From the NCBI RefSeq assembly GCF_028858725.1, contig NC_084763.1, positions 58,117,152 to 58,181,151 on the forward strand: DNA of 64,000 bases, in the 5' to 3' direction. How positions within the stretch are numbered: the stretch's first letter is position 1; every line of letters begins with the position of its first letter. The stretch is from Colius striatus. Taxonomy: Eukaryota; Chordata; Aves; Coliiformes; Coliidae. The position numbers and the translations under genes were made by a program. The notes under the pieces were generated by a model that ran no database searches, had not been told where the DNA came from, and was given only the letters and a program-made list of their open reading frames with translations. This document shows positions 47,836 to 59,800 of the stretch, one piece after another.

Positions 47836-50800
47836 ATGGCCGAGCTGGAGGGGCCCGAGTTTGGCAAAGCCGACTTCGTCCTGCTGGACGAGGTGACGAT
47901 GGAGCAGTTCCTGGAGAACCTGCGCCTGCGGTACGGGGCTGGGGGCGGCGGGGGGCAGGGGGCTCCCTGGGGCAGCACCCCGTGGGGTCGCCCCGCTTGA
48001 GCGGGCTGCCGGCGCTGCGCCCCGCGGCATCGCTGTGCCATGGGCGACGTGGCCTGGCGGGGACGGGGGCACCGGGGGGATGCGGAAGTGCCAGCAGCAA
48101 CCCCAGCTCGGCGGGAAGCATCTGGGCGGTGCCTGTGGGGGGAAACCGAGGCACAGGCACCCCCAGAGCGCTTTGGGGGGCTGTGGGGTGTGGGAGTCAC
48201 ACAGCCATGGGGCGGCTGCACACTCGTGGGGTTCCCCTGCTTCCTGTCCCCACGCTCGCGGGTGCTGCCCACAGGAAGAGCTGTTGCCCCACAGCCCAGC
48301 CCCATCCAGGGGTGCCAGCCGTGCCTGTGAGCCCGGTGCAGTGGTGCTGTGCCTCCTGGCACCCTGCCCCATGGTGTGGTGTCAGTGTCCTGCCCCGTGG
48401 TGTGGTACTCTGCAGGATGTGCTTCCTGCACCGGAGCTCAGCACCCTGCAGGGCATCACCTCACCCTACAGCATCTCATCCCACCCCAAAGCTCTGCACC
48501 CTGCAGGGCATCACCTCACCCTACAGCATCCAATCCCACCCCAAAGCTCTGCACCCTGCAGGGCATCACCTCACCCTACAGCATCTCATGCCACCCCATA
48601 GCTCTGCACCCTGCAGGGCATCACCTCACCCTACAGCATCCAATCCAACGCCATGCCTCAGCACCCTGCAGGGCATCACCTCACCCTACAGCATCTCATC
48701 CCACCCCATAGCTCAGCACCCTGCAGGGCATCACTCCACCCTACAGCATCCCAACCAACTTCATAGCTCAGTATATGAAGGGCATCACACCACCCCACAG
48801 TGTCCCATCCCACCCCATGCCTCAGCACCCTGCAGGGCATCATCCCACTCCACAGCACAGCACCCTACAGAGCGTAGGGTAGCATCCTGCCTCATGACCC
48901 AGCAGCCTGCAGGGTGCCGCCCTGCCCCACAGCACCATCCCACCCCATGCCCCAGCGCCCCGCAGGGTTCCCTCCTGCCCCAGCCCCCTGCAGGGTGCCC
49001 CCCAGCCCAGGGCAGCCCCCTCGGTGTGCGCAGGTTCTCTCAGGGCCGCATCTACACGTACATCGGGGAGGTGGTGGTGGCGGTGAACCCGTTCCGGGCG
49101 CTGGCGCTGTACGGTGCCGCGGCGGTGGAGCGCTACCGCGGGCGCGAGCTCTACGAGCGCCCGCCTCACCTCTTCGCCTTGGCCGACGCCGCCTACAAAG
49201 CCATGAAGCGCCGCGCCAAGGACACCTGCATCGTCATCTCGGGTAGGGACGCGGGCGGCCGGGGCTGGGGGTACCCGTGGCGGGGCCCCGGCTCAGCGCC
49301 CTGCCCTCCCTGCCAGGCGAGAGCGGCGCGGGCAAGACCGAGGCCAGCAAGTACATCATGCAGTACATCGCTGCCATCACCAACCCCACGCAGAGGGCAG
49401 AGGTGGAGAGGTGGGTCCGGCCCCACGGCGCGGGAGGGCATGCGCCCCGCTGACCTGCCCAGCCCTGGGGGGTCACTGGGAGGGCACCTGCGTGTCCTGA
49501 GCCTGTGGGGTGGGGGGTGGGAACCAGGGGTGACTGTGGGGCAATCCTGGGGTGCTCTGTGCCCCTAGAGAAAGTGTGGGGCAACCAAGGGGACACAGTG
49601 CTTGTGGGGTGACCCTGGGGTGCCCTGTGCCCTAGAGAAGGTGTAGGGCAACCAAGGAGCCACAGTACTTGTGGAGTGGTCCTGGGGTGCCCCTAGAGAA
49701 GGTGTGAGACAACCAAGGGGGCACAATACTTGTGGGGTGACCCTAGAGTGCCCCATGTCCCTAGAGAAGGTGTGAGACAACCAAGGGGGCACAATACTTG
49801 TGGGGTGACCCTAGAGTGCCCCATGTCCCTAGAGAAGGTGTGAGACAACCAAAGGGCCACAATAGCCGTGGAGTGGTCCTGGAGGTGCCCCATGCCTGTG
49901 GGGTGGGGTGGAGGGGACCAGGGTGCCCCATGCCCATAGTTTTGGTGTGGAGTAACCAGGGGTGTGCCATTCCTGTGGTGTGGTTCTGGGATGCCCCCAT
50001 GCCCAGAGGTATGGTGTGGGCGGCCCAGGGCGCCCCATGAGCCTGTGGGGTGGTGTGGGGGGACAAGGGGTGCCATACCATGCCCCCTTCCAGGGTGAAG
50101 AACGTGCTGCTCAAGTCCAACTGTGTCCTGGAGGCCTTTGGCAACGCCAAGACCAACCGCAACGACAACTCCAGCCGCTTTGGCAAGTACATGGACATCA
50201 ACTTCGACTTCAAGGGTGACCCCATGGGCGGCCACATCCACAACTACCTCCTGGAGAAGGTGTGGGGCGCTGTGGGTGGCGTGGCTGGCGGGTGGGTCTG
50301 AGGGGCACTGCCCAGCACTCACCCCCTGCTCCCACTTCCAGTCCCGGGTCCTCCAGCAGCAGCCGGGAGAGAGGAACTTCCACGCCTTCTACCAGGTGGC
50401 CAGGGGCTGGGATGGGATGGGATGGGATGGGGTGGGAAGGTTGGGATGAGGATGGGATTGATGGGATGGCTGGAATGGGGATGGTTGGGAAGGATGGGAT
50501 CTATGGGATGAGAAGGTTGGGGTGGGATGAATGAGTTGGGATGGATGGAATCTGTGGGGTGGGATGAAGGTGGGATAAGTGGGGTCTGTAGGGTGGAGTG
50601 GGATAGATGCAGTGGGTGGGATGAGAAGATTGGGATGGGAGGGATGAGATCTACAGGATGTGGTGGGGTGGATGGGGTGAGGATGGGATGAAAAGGTTGT
50701 GGTGGGGTGGCTGGGATGAGAGGGTTGGGGTGGAGTTTGGTGGGATCTGTGGGGTGGATGGGATGAGGATGAGGTGGGTGAGATGGGATGTGGGGGACAC

Positions 50801-53800
50801 AGCAGGGTGTGTTGGGGGGTGCTGCCAGGTGCCCTGACCCCCCAGGTGTGCTGACCCCATCCCCAGCTGCTGCGGGGAGCCCCGGCGGCACTGCTGAGCG
50901 CCCTGCGCCTGCGCCCCGACCCCGGCGCCTACCGCTACACCCAGGAGGGGGCCCAGGGCGTGAGTGGGGCTGGGGGGGCTGGAGGGGGCTGGGAGGTGGG
51001 CAGGGGGAGCTCAGCCCCTCATGCCCCTCACCCTGGCCCCAGGCCTGTGGGGAGGACGCAGCCGGCTACCAGGCAGTGGAGGAGGCGCTGGCCATCATCG
51101 GCTTCTCCCCGGAGGAGGTGGGCTCCCTGCGCCGCGTCCTGGCCACCGTCCTGCACCTGGTGAGACTCCCTCCCAGTATGGACCCCCACACCAGAATGGA
51201 TCCCCTTGCACCAGTACAGGCCCCCCTGCCCCAGTACGGCCCCCCACATCAGTACGGCTGCCCCCCTACCAGTACGGCCCTCCCAAACATCAGTACAACC
51301 CTCCCACACCAGTATGGCCCCAGACGGACCAGTATGGCCCTTGGCAAATCAGTATGTCCCCCCCAGGCCAGCATGCTCCCCCCTCCCCAGTACAACACAC
51401 CTGGGCAAACCAGTACAGCCCCATCCAGACATACATGGCCCTGCACTGCCCAGTACAGACCAGTAGGAATAGGTAATGACCAGTTCATACCTGTGCAATG
51501 CTGCAGAAACCAGTACAGCCCAGCACAAACCAGTATGGCCCAATGCAAACCAATACAGCTCATTACAAACCAGTGTGGCCCAGTACAAACCAGTACAGCC
51601 CAGCACAAACCAGTGTGGCCCAATGCAAACCAATTCAACTCATTACAAACCAGTACAGCCCAGCACAAACCGGTATGGCCCAATGCAAACCAATTCAGCT
51701 CATTACAAACCAATGTGGCCCAATACAAACCAGTACAGCCCAGCACAAACCAGTATGGCCCAATGCAAACCAGTACAGCCCAGCACAAACCAGTATGGCC
51801 CAATGCAAACCAGTACAGCCAAGTACAAACCAGTATAGCCCATTACAAACCAGCTCAGCCCAGAATGGCCTAGTACAGCCCTGTCTGGCCCACTACATCC
51901 CAGTACAAACCAGTAAAGCCCTGTCTGCCCCGGGGTGGGGGCTGGAGCAGGGTGGATGCTCTCGGTGCCCCCTCCTCACCCAGCGCCGCCGCAGGGCAAC
52001 GTGGTGTTTGTGGCGGAGGGCGAGGCGGCGGCGCTGGAGGAGGCAGGGCAGGAGGAGCCCACGGGGCAGGTGGGCACAGGGCAGGTGGGCACGCTGGCAG
52101 AGCTGACAGCCACGGCCCCGGAGGAGCTGCGCCAGGCCCTGCTGAGCCGCACCGTGGCGGCGGGCGGAGGGGAGCTCATCCAGAGGGGACACAGCCCCCG
52201 GGAGGCCGCCTACGCCCGCGATGCCTGCGCCAAGGTAGGGAGGGGGACACGGGCTGGTGGGAGTGGGGGGGGGGAGGAGGTGTGTGCCCCCCACCCACAG
52301 CACCTTTGGGTGCCCACCCTGTCCCCGTCCCAGGCCATCTACGAGCGGCTCTTCTGCTGGATCGTGGGGCGCATCAATGCCAGCATGGCCCCCCGCGGGC
52401 ACGACCCGCGCCGGCACGGCAAGGGCACCGTCATCGGCGTCCTCGACATCTACGGCTTTGAGATCTTCCAGACCAACAGGTGACCCAGACCAGGGAGGGG
52501 ACCTGGGCTCGCTGGGAGCTGGGGGACACCTGGGAGGGACATGGCTTGGGAGTGAGCGCCCAGGAGGGACACGGGGAGAGGACAGGACTCAGGAGGGACA
52601 GAGAGGTGGCAGGACCCCAGAGAGAGACACGGAGGGGACAGGGCCCAAGAGGGATACAGGGAAGGGACAGGGCTTGGGAGGGACATGAGGAGGGGACAGG
52701 GGTTGGGAGGGACATGAGGAGGTAATAGGATGGGACAGGGGTTGGGGAGATGTATGGGAGGAGTGAGGGTGCAGGAGGGAGACAAGGAGGGGACAGGACA
52801 TGGAAGAGACACGTAGAGGGAACAGGAGTTGGAGGGATGTGTGGGGGGAATAAGGGCCCAGGAGAGACATTGTGGGGAGACAGGGCCCAGGAGGGACACA
52901 TGGAGGTGGCAGCACCTCAGAGGGACATGGGGAAGGAGCAAGGCCCAGAAAGGACACATGGAGATGGCAGGGGACAAGACCAGGAGGGACCCTCAGAGGG
53001 ACAGTGCCCATGAGGGATGGCATCGACCATGCTGTGCCAGGGGGCTGGGTGGCAGTGTCTGTCCTGACCCCCTGCCCACAGCTTCGAGCAGTTCTGCATC
53101 AACTACTGCAACGAGAAGCTGCAGCAGCTCTTCATCGAGCTCATCCTGCGGCAGGAGCAGGCGGAGTACCAGCGGGAGGGCATCGCCTGGCAGAACGTGA
53201 GGGGATGGGGAGGATGGGGGGCATCGCCTGGCAGAGTGTGAGGGGATGGGGAGGATGGGGGGCACCGCCTGGCAGAGTGTGAGGGGATGGGGAGGATGAG
53301 GGGCATCGCCTGGCAGTGTGTGAGGAGATGGGGAGGATGAGGGGCATCGCCTGGCAGAGTGTGAGGGGATGGGGAGGATGGGGGGCATTGCCTGGCAGAG
53401 TGTGAGGGGATGGGGAGGATGAGGGGCATCGCCTGGCAGAGTGTGAGGGGATGGGGAGGATGGGGGGCATCACCTGTCAGAGTGTGAGGGGATGGGGAGG
53501 ATGGGGGGCATTGCCTGGCAGAGTGTGAGGGGATGGGGAGGATGAGGGGCATTGCCTGGCAGAGTGTGAGGGGATGGGGAGGATGAGGGGCATCGCCTGC
53601 AGAGCTTGAGGGGATGGAGGGACATGGAAGGGACACAGGGGCATCACCTGGAAGAGCATGAGGGGATGGAGGGGGATGAGGAGACATGGGGGGAAATGGG
53701 GGATGTTGCTTGGTAGAGTGTGAGGAGATGGGGGTCGGGGGGACATTGCCTGGCAGAGCACGTGGGACACAGCAGGGACATGAAGGGTTACTCCTCAGTG

Positions 53801-56800
53801 TGAAGGGCACAAGGGGCCCGTGGGGGCATCGTCTGGCAGTTTTGGGGGGTCATGGTGGGCATCCCCTGGCAGGGCCAGCTCTGGGGTGCAAGGGGGGCAC
53901 TTTAGTGCTCCGAGTGGGGGGATTTGGGCTTCCCCCACCCCCGCCTCCTCCTCCCCAGATCGAGTACTTCAGCAACGAGGCCATCGTGGCGCTGGTGGAG
54001 CAGCCGCACCGCGGGATCCTGGCGCTGCTGGACGAGGCCTGCCTGGCCGCGGGGGCCCGTCACCGACCCGCTGTTCCTCAGCTCCATGGACGCCCGCCTC
54101 GGCCGCCACCCCCACTACACCAGCCGCAAGGTGCCGCGGGGCGCCGGGGAGGGGATCCGGGGGGGGTGTGGGGTGCTGACGGCCCCCTGCCCCTCAGCTC
54201 TGCCCCACAGACAAGAGCATGGAGTTCAACCGGGACTTCCGCATCAGGCACTACGCGGGAGACGTCACGTGAGGCCGTGGGGGGCTGGTGGGAGTGTGGG
54301 TGACCGTGGGGGACTATGGATGTGATGGGTGGCTGCGGGGTTGTGGGGGACATGAGGGGCCTCAGGAGGACATGGGGGCACCTAGGACCATGGGGCTACA
54401 GACTGTGGGTGGTCTTGGTTGACTGTGGGGCTTGGAGGACCCACTGGGGGGTTGTGTGGGGTCGCTCAGGGCCGTGGGAGGCCATTTGCGGGGAGGATTG
54501 AGGTCAGTGGGATCTGCTTGGTCACTTGAGCCATGTGCCATCCCCAGGCCATGTGGCATCTCTGTGGTGTCCCCAGCAGCCCTTCTCCCACCCTAGGGAG
54601 GAAGGGGCTGCCCAGGCGCCAGAGGGTGCATCTCCCCTCCACTCCCCTGCAACACACAGCGGCTGGCAGAGCCCCCATGGTGTTGTCCCCCTCCCTCAGG
54701 TACTCAGTGGAGGGCTTCCTGGACAAGAACAAGGACACGCTCTTCCAGGACTTCAAACGGCTCTTCTACAACAGGTTGGGGACACAGGGGACACGGCGGG
54801 GGGGGGTGGTGGCACAGCGTGGGAGTGGCAGCAGGGTGCCTGGCGCCTCCAGCCCCACGCCACGGCCGTCCCCAGCGCCGACCCCGTGCTGCGTGCCATG
54901 TGGCCCGACGGCGAGCAGAGCATCACCGAGGTGACCAAGCGCCCGCTGACCGCCGGCACGCTCTTCAAGAACTCCATGGTGGCCCTGGTGGAGAACCTCG
55001 CCTCCAAGGTAGGGCATGGGGACGTGGCACGGCCCTGTGGCAGCTGGGCACGGCCCCAAGACACGTGGTCATGGTCCTGAGGCAGCCAGCTCTGTCCCTG
55101 TGCCAGCTGAGCATGTCCCCAGCCAGCCAAGATGTCCTTGAGCCAGCCGGGCACGTCCTAAGCCACCTGAGCATGTCCCTGTGCCAGCTGAGCATGGCCC
55201 CAGCCAACCAAGATGCCCTGGAGCCAACCAGGCATGTCCTAAGCCACCTGAGCACGTCCCCGTGTCAGCCTGGCGTGTCCCCAGCCAGCCAAGATGTTCC
55301 CAAGCCAGCCTGACTTGTCCCTGTGGCAGCCTGGCACGTCCCCAAGCCTTCAGGTCTGTCCCCAAGCCAGTGGAGCCAGCCAAGCTGTCCCAGTGCTAGC
55401 CAGCCATGTCCCCAAGCCCGTGGCACCCGTACCCAGTGTAACCCCACATCCCCTGTCCTGCCTTGGAGGGCTGTGTGTCCCCACGTCCCCTGTGTCCCCT
55501 CAGGAGCCCTACTACGTGCGCTGCATCAAACCCAACGACCAGAAGTCTCCGACGCTGTTTGACGAGCAGCGCTGCCGGCACCAGGTCGCCTACCTGGGGC
55601 TGCTGGAGAACGTGCGTGTGCGCCGCGCCGGCTTCGCCTACCGCCAGCCCTACCAGCGCTTCCTGCTGCGGTACGGCGCTGCCCCGGACCCCACACCCCC
55701 TCACCCTGTGTGCCCACGTGGCCCAGGCCAGGGGCAGTGCCCATCCCCTGTGCTGGGCTCTGGGAGGCTGCAGCTCCAGGGCTGTGTCAGTGCTGGGCTC
55801 TGGGAGGCTGCAGCTCCAGGGCTGTGTCAGTGCTGGGCTCTGGGAGGCTGCAGCTCCAGGGCTGTGTCAGTGCTGGGCTCTGGGAGGCTGCAGCTCCAGG
55901 GCTGTGTCAGTGCTGGGCTCTGGGAGGCTGCAGCTCCAGGGCTGTGTCAGTGCTGGGCTCTGGGAGGCTGCAGCTCCAGGGCTGTGTCAGTGCTGGGCTC
56001 TGGGACGCTGCAGCTCCAGGGCTGTGTCAGTGCTGGGCTCTGGGAGGCTGCAGCTCCAGGGCTGTGTCAGTGCTGGGCTCTGGGAGGCTGCAGCTCCAGG
56101 GCTGTGTCAGTGCTGGGCTCTGGGACGCTGCAGCTCCAGGGCTGTGTCAGTGCTGGGCTCTGGGACGCTGCAGCTCCAGGGCTGTGTCAGTGCTGGGCTC
56201 TGGGAGGCTGCAGCTCCAGGGCTGTGTCAGTGCTGGGCTCTGGGAGGCTGCAGCTCCAGGGCTGTGTCAGTGCTGGGCTCTGGGAGGCTGCAGCTCCAGG
56301 GCTGTGTCAGTGCTGGGCTCTGGGGAGGCTGCAGCTCCAGGGCTGTGTCAGTGCTGGGCTCTGGGAGGCTGCAGCTCCAGGGCTGTGTCACTGCTGGGCC
56401 CTGGGAGGCTGCAGCTCCAGGGCTGTGTCAGTGCTGGGCCCCTCACTCGCTGCCACAGGGACACTGAGGGGCTGCAGCGTGGCCAGAGCCGGGCACAGAG
56501 CTGGGGAAGGGGCTGGAGCACAAGGGGCTGGGGAGGGGCTGAGGGAATGGGGGTGTTGAGCCTGGAGAAGAGGAGGCTGAGGGCAGACAGCAGCACTCTC
56601 TGCAGCTCCCTCACAGGAGGCTGGGGCTGGGGGAAGTCAGTCTCTGCCCCCAAGTGACAAAAGAGCCTCATGTGTAACCAGGGAAGGTTGAGACTGGAGC
56701 TGGGGAACAATTCCTTCCCCCAAGGGCTGTCCAGCCCTGTCCCAGCTGCCCAGGGCCATGGGGGAGTGCCCAGCCCTAGAGGGATCCCAAAGCCGTGGGA

Positions 56801-59800
56801 CTGAGGTGCTGAGGCCATGGGTCAGTGGTGGCTGTGGCAGAGTGAAGGATGGGCTGGGACTCCAGCAGCTTCAAGGGCATTTTCAACCCAAATGATTCCC
56901 TGATTCTCTGCCCCTCAGCTACAAGATGACCTGTGAGTACACGTGGCCCAACCACCTGATGGCCAGTGACCGGGAGGCCACTCAAGCCCTGCTGGAGCAG
57001 CACGGCTTCCAGGACGACGTGGCTTATGGCCACACCAAGGTCTTCATCCGCACGCCCCGCACCCTCTTCCGCCTGGAGCAGGAGCGGGCGCAGCTCATCC
57101 CCATCATCGTCCTGCTGCTGCAGAAGGTGAGCACGGGCCATGTGAGCCAGCTGGGTCTGGTGCCCATGGGGTGACACGGGGTTGTGGGGGCACCCTGGTG
57201 CCTGAATGGGCATGGGCTGCCTATGTGGGGAGCTGCTGGTGCTGGGGGGCTTGGAGCGGGGCAGCAGGCTGCTGTGGGCATGACATGGGGCACAGGATGG
57301 TGCAGAGCAGGGGCTTGGCATGGGCAAAGCATTGTGTGGGGCAGGGGATGGGGTGTGACGTGGGGCATGGTGTAGGGTGTGCTGTAGGGCAGGGGATGGG
57401 GTTGGCATGGTGTAGGGTGTGCTGTGGGGCAGGGGATGGGGTTGGCATGGTGTAGGCTGTGCTGTGGGGCAGGGGATGGGGCAGGGCTTGCGGCCTGGGA
57501 CACGGCAGGGGCGTGGAGTGTGGCATTGGGCATGCTGTGGGGCTTGGCGTGGGGGATGCTGTGGGGCTCTGCACGGAGCGTGGCATGGGGCAGCGGACAG
57601 GGCACTGTGTGGGGCTCGGCATGGCATGGGGCAGGCCGTGGGGCTGGCACGGGGCACAGCGCGGGGCATTGCTTCGGAGCAGGGCTGGGGTGCGCTGTGG
57701 GGGTTTGGGGAGCGGGGGATCCGCGGGGCCATGCCCACCCTGACGGCCGTTGCCCGCAGGCGTGGCGCGGGGCCCTGGCCCGCCGGCGCTGCCGCTACCT
57801 GCGCGCCGCCCGCGCCATCCTGGCCTGCTACAAAGCGCAGAAGGTGCGGGCGTACCTGCGGGAGCTGCTGCGGCGCTTCCAGGGCGTGCGGGCCCTCCCC
57901 GACCTGGGCGCCAGCCTGGCCTGGCCCCCGCCGCCCCCCGTGCTCGCCCGCTTCCAGGAGGGCACCCAGCGCCTCTTCCGCAGGTACCCGCGGCGGGGGC
58001 ACGGCCTGGGGTCACCGGCGGGCGTGCAGGGGTGGGACGGATGGGGACACGGGGTGGGGGTGTAGGGGTGGGACGGATGGGGACACGGGGTGGGGGTGTA
58101 GAGGGTGGGATGGATGGGGACATGGGGTGGGGGTGTAGAGGGTGGGATGGATGGGGACATGGGGTGGGGATGTAGGAGGTGGGATGGATGGGGACATGGG
58201 GTGGGGATGTAGGAGGTGGGATGGATGGGGACATGGGGTGGGGGTGTAGGGGATGGGACGGATGGGGACACGGGGTGGGGGTGTAGGGGATGGGATGGAT
58301 GGGGACATGGGGTGGGGGTGTAGGGGGGTGGGATGGATGGGGACATGGGATGAGGATGGGGATGACCATGTGGGATGGGGACAGGGGGACAGGAACGTGG
58401 GATGTGGATATAGGATGAGGACAGGGGACGAGAACATGGGACATGAGCGTGGGATGTTTATGTGGGATGGGGAGAGGGATGTGGGACGGGGTCACAAGGC
58501 AGGGATGTAGTATATGGGATGGATGGGGACATGGAATGGGGATGGCAATGTGGGATGGGGACATGGGGACAAGGGACAGGAACATGGGATATGGACGTGG
58601 GCTGGGGATGTGGATGTGGGATGGGGTCATGAGATGGGGATGTGTTGTATGGGATGGATGGGGACATGGAGTGGGATGGCAATGTGGGATGGGGACAGGG
58701 GACAAGGGACAGGAACATGGGATGTGGACATGGGATATGGAATGGGCATGAGGGATGGAGGCATGGGCTGTGGATTCAGGATGGGGATGTGGGGCTGGAA
58801 TGGAGAGTGAGGATGTGGGACAGGGACATGGGATGTGGGATGGAGACAAGGATGTGAGGACGGGACAGACACAGACGATGATGGGACTGTGGGATGGGGC
58901 TGTGGGACGGGAGTGCAGGACGGGGCCATGGGACGGGGGTGCAGGACGGGGCCATGGGACAGGGGTGCAGGATGTGCTGTGGTGTGGTTGCTGCAGGTGG
59001 CGAGCACGGCAGATCATCAAGAACATCCCTCCCTCGGAGATGGGGCAGATCCGGGCCAAGGTGGCCGCCATGGAGGCGCTGGCCGGGCTGCGGCGGGACT
59101 GGGGCTGCCAGCGCCGCTGGGCACAGGACTACCTCTCCTCGGTAAGGGCTGCCAGAGCCTTTGGGCTGCCACCCACACCCTCCTCCAGGCTGCCACCACC
59201 ACTCTCCACCACCCCCTCCCCATGTCTCCCCCCAGCCCAGCGAGAACCCGGGGCTGGCGCTGCCCTTCGCCCGCCGTGTCCAGGCCCTCAAGGACAAGGT
59301 GCATTTCAGCTCCGTCCTCTTCTCCTGCCACGTCCGTAAGGTGAGGGGGGGGATGTGGGTCCTGCCCAGCCACTGCCTCTGTGCCACCCCTGACGTGTCC
59401 CCTCACCTCACCCCTCACCCCACAGATCAACCGCTTCGGGAAGAGCCGGGACCGTGCCATCCTCCTGACCGACCAGCACCTCTACAAGCTGGACCCCCGG
59501 CAGCAGTACCGGGTGATGCGGGCACTGCCCCTCAGCACTGTGAGTGTCTCTGGCGGGGAGAGGGCACAGCCACCCTCTGCAGGGTCAGGGGGACTCAGGT
59601 GTCCCAGCTGTCCCAGTCCCACACAGTGTTAGCCCCTTGCCTGCTACCAGAAACAGCTCCACACAAAACCATGACAACACCCCGCCGTGGTCCCCATGGC
59701 CATGTGCTGGGAGCATCAGCATCATAGTGTGGCCCTCACTGCCACAGGGACACTGAGAGGCTGCAGCCCCAGGGCTGTGCTCAGTGCTGGGCCCCTCACT

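Noticed and set aside
50788-51873. 361-codon frame rich in [12 protein letters not shown] repeats
   Set aside because: It joins MYO1G exons 6-7 to the 20-bp minisatellite of intron 7; the peptide is a translation of satellite units.
55294-56559. 421-codon frame that fuses MYO1G exon 15 to a repeated [10 protein letters not shown] peptide
   Set aside because: The 40-bp array happens to lack stops. The true exon ends at donor 55670 and the next homologous exon begins at 56919.
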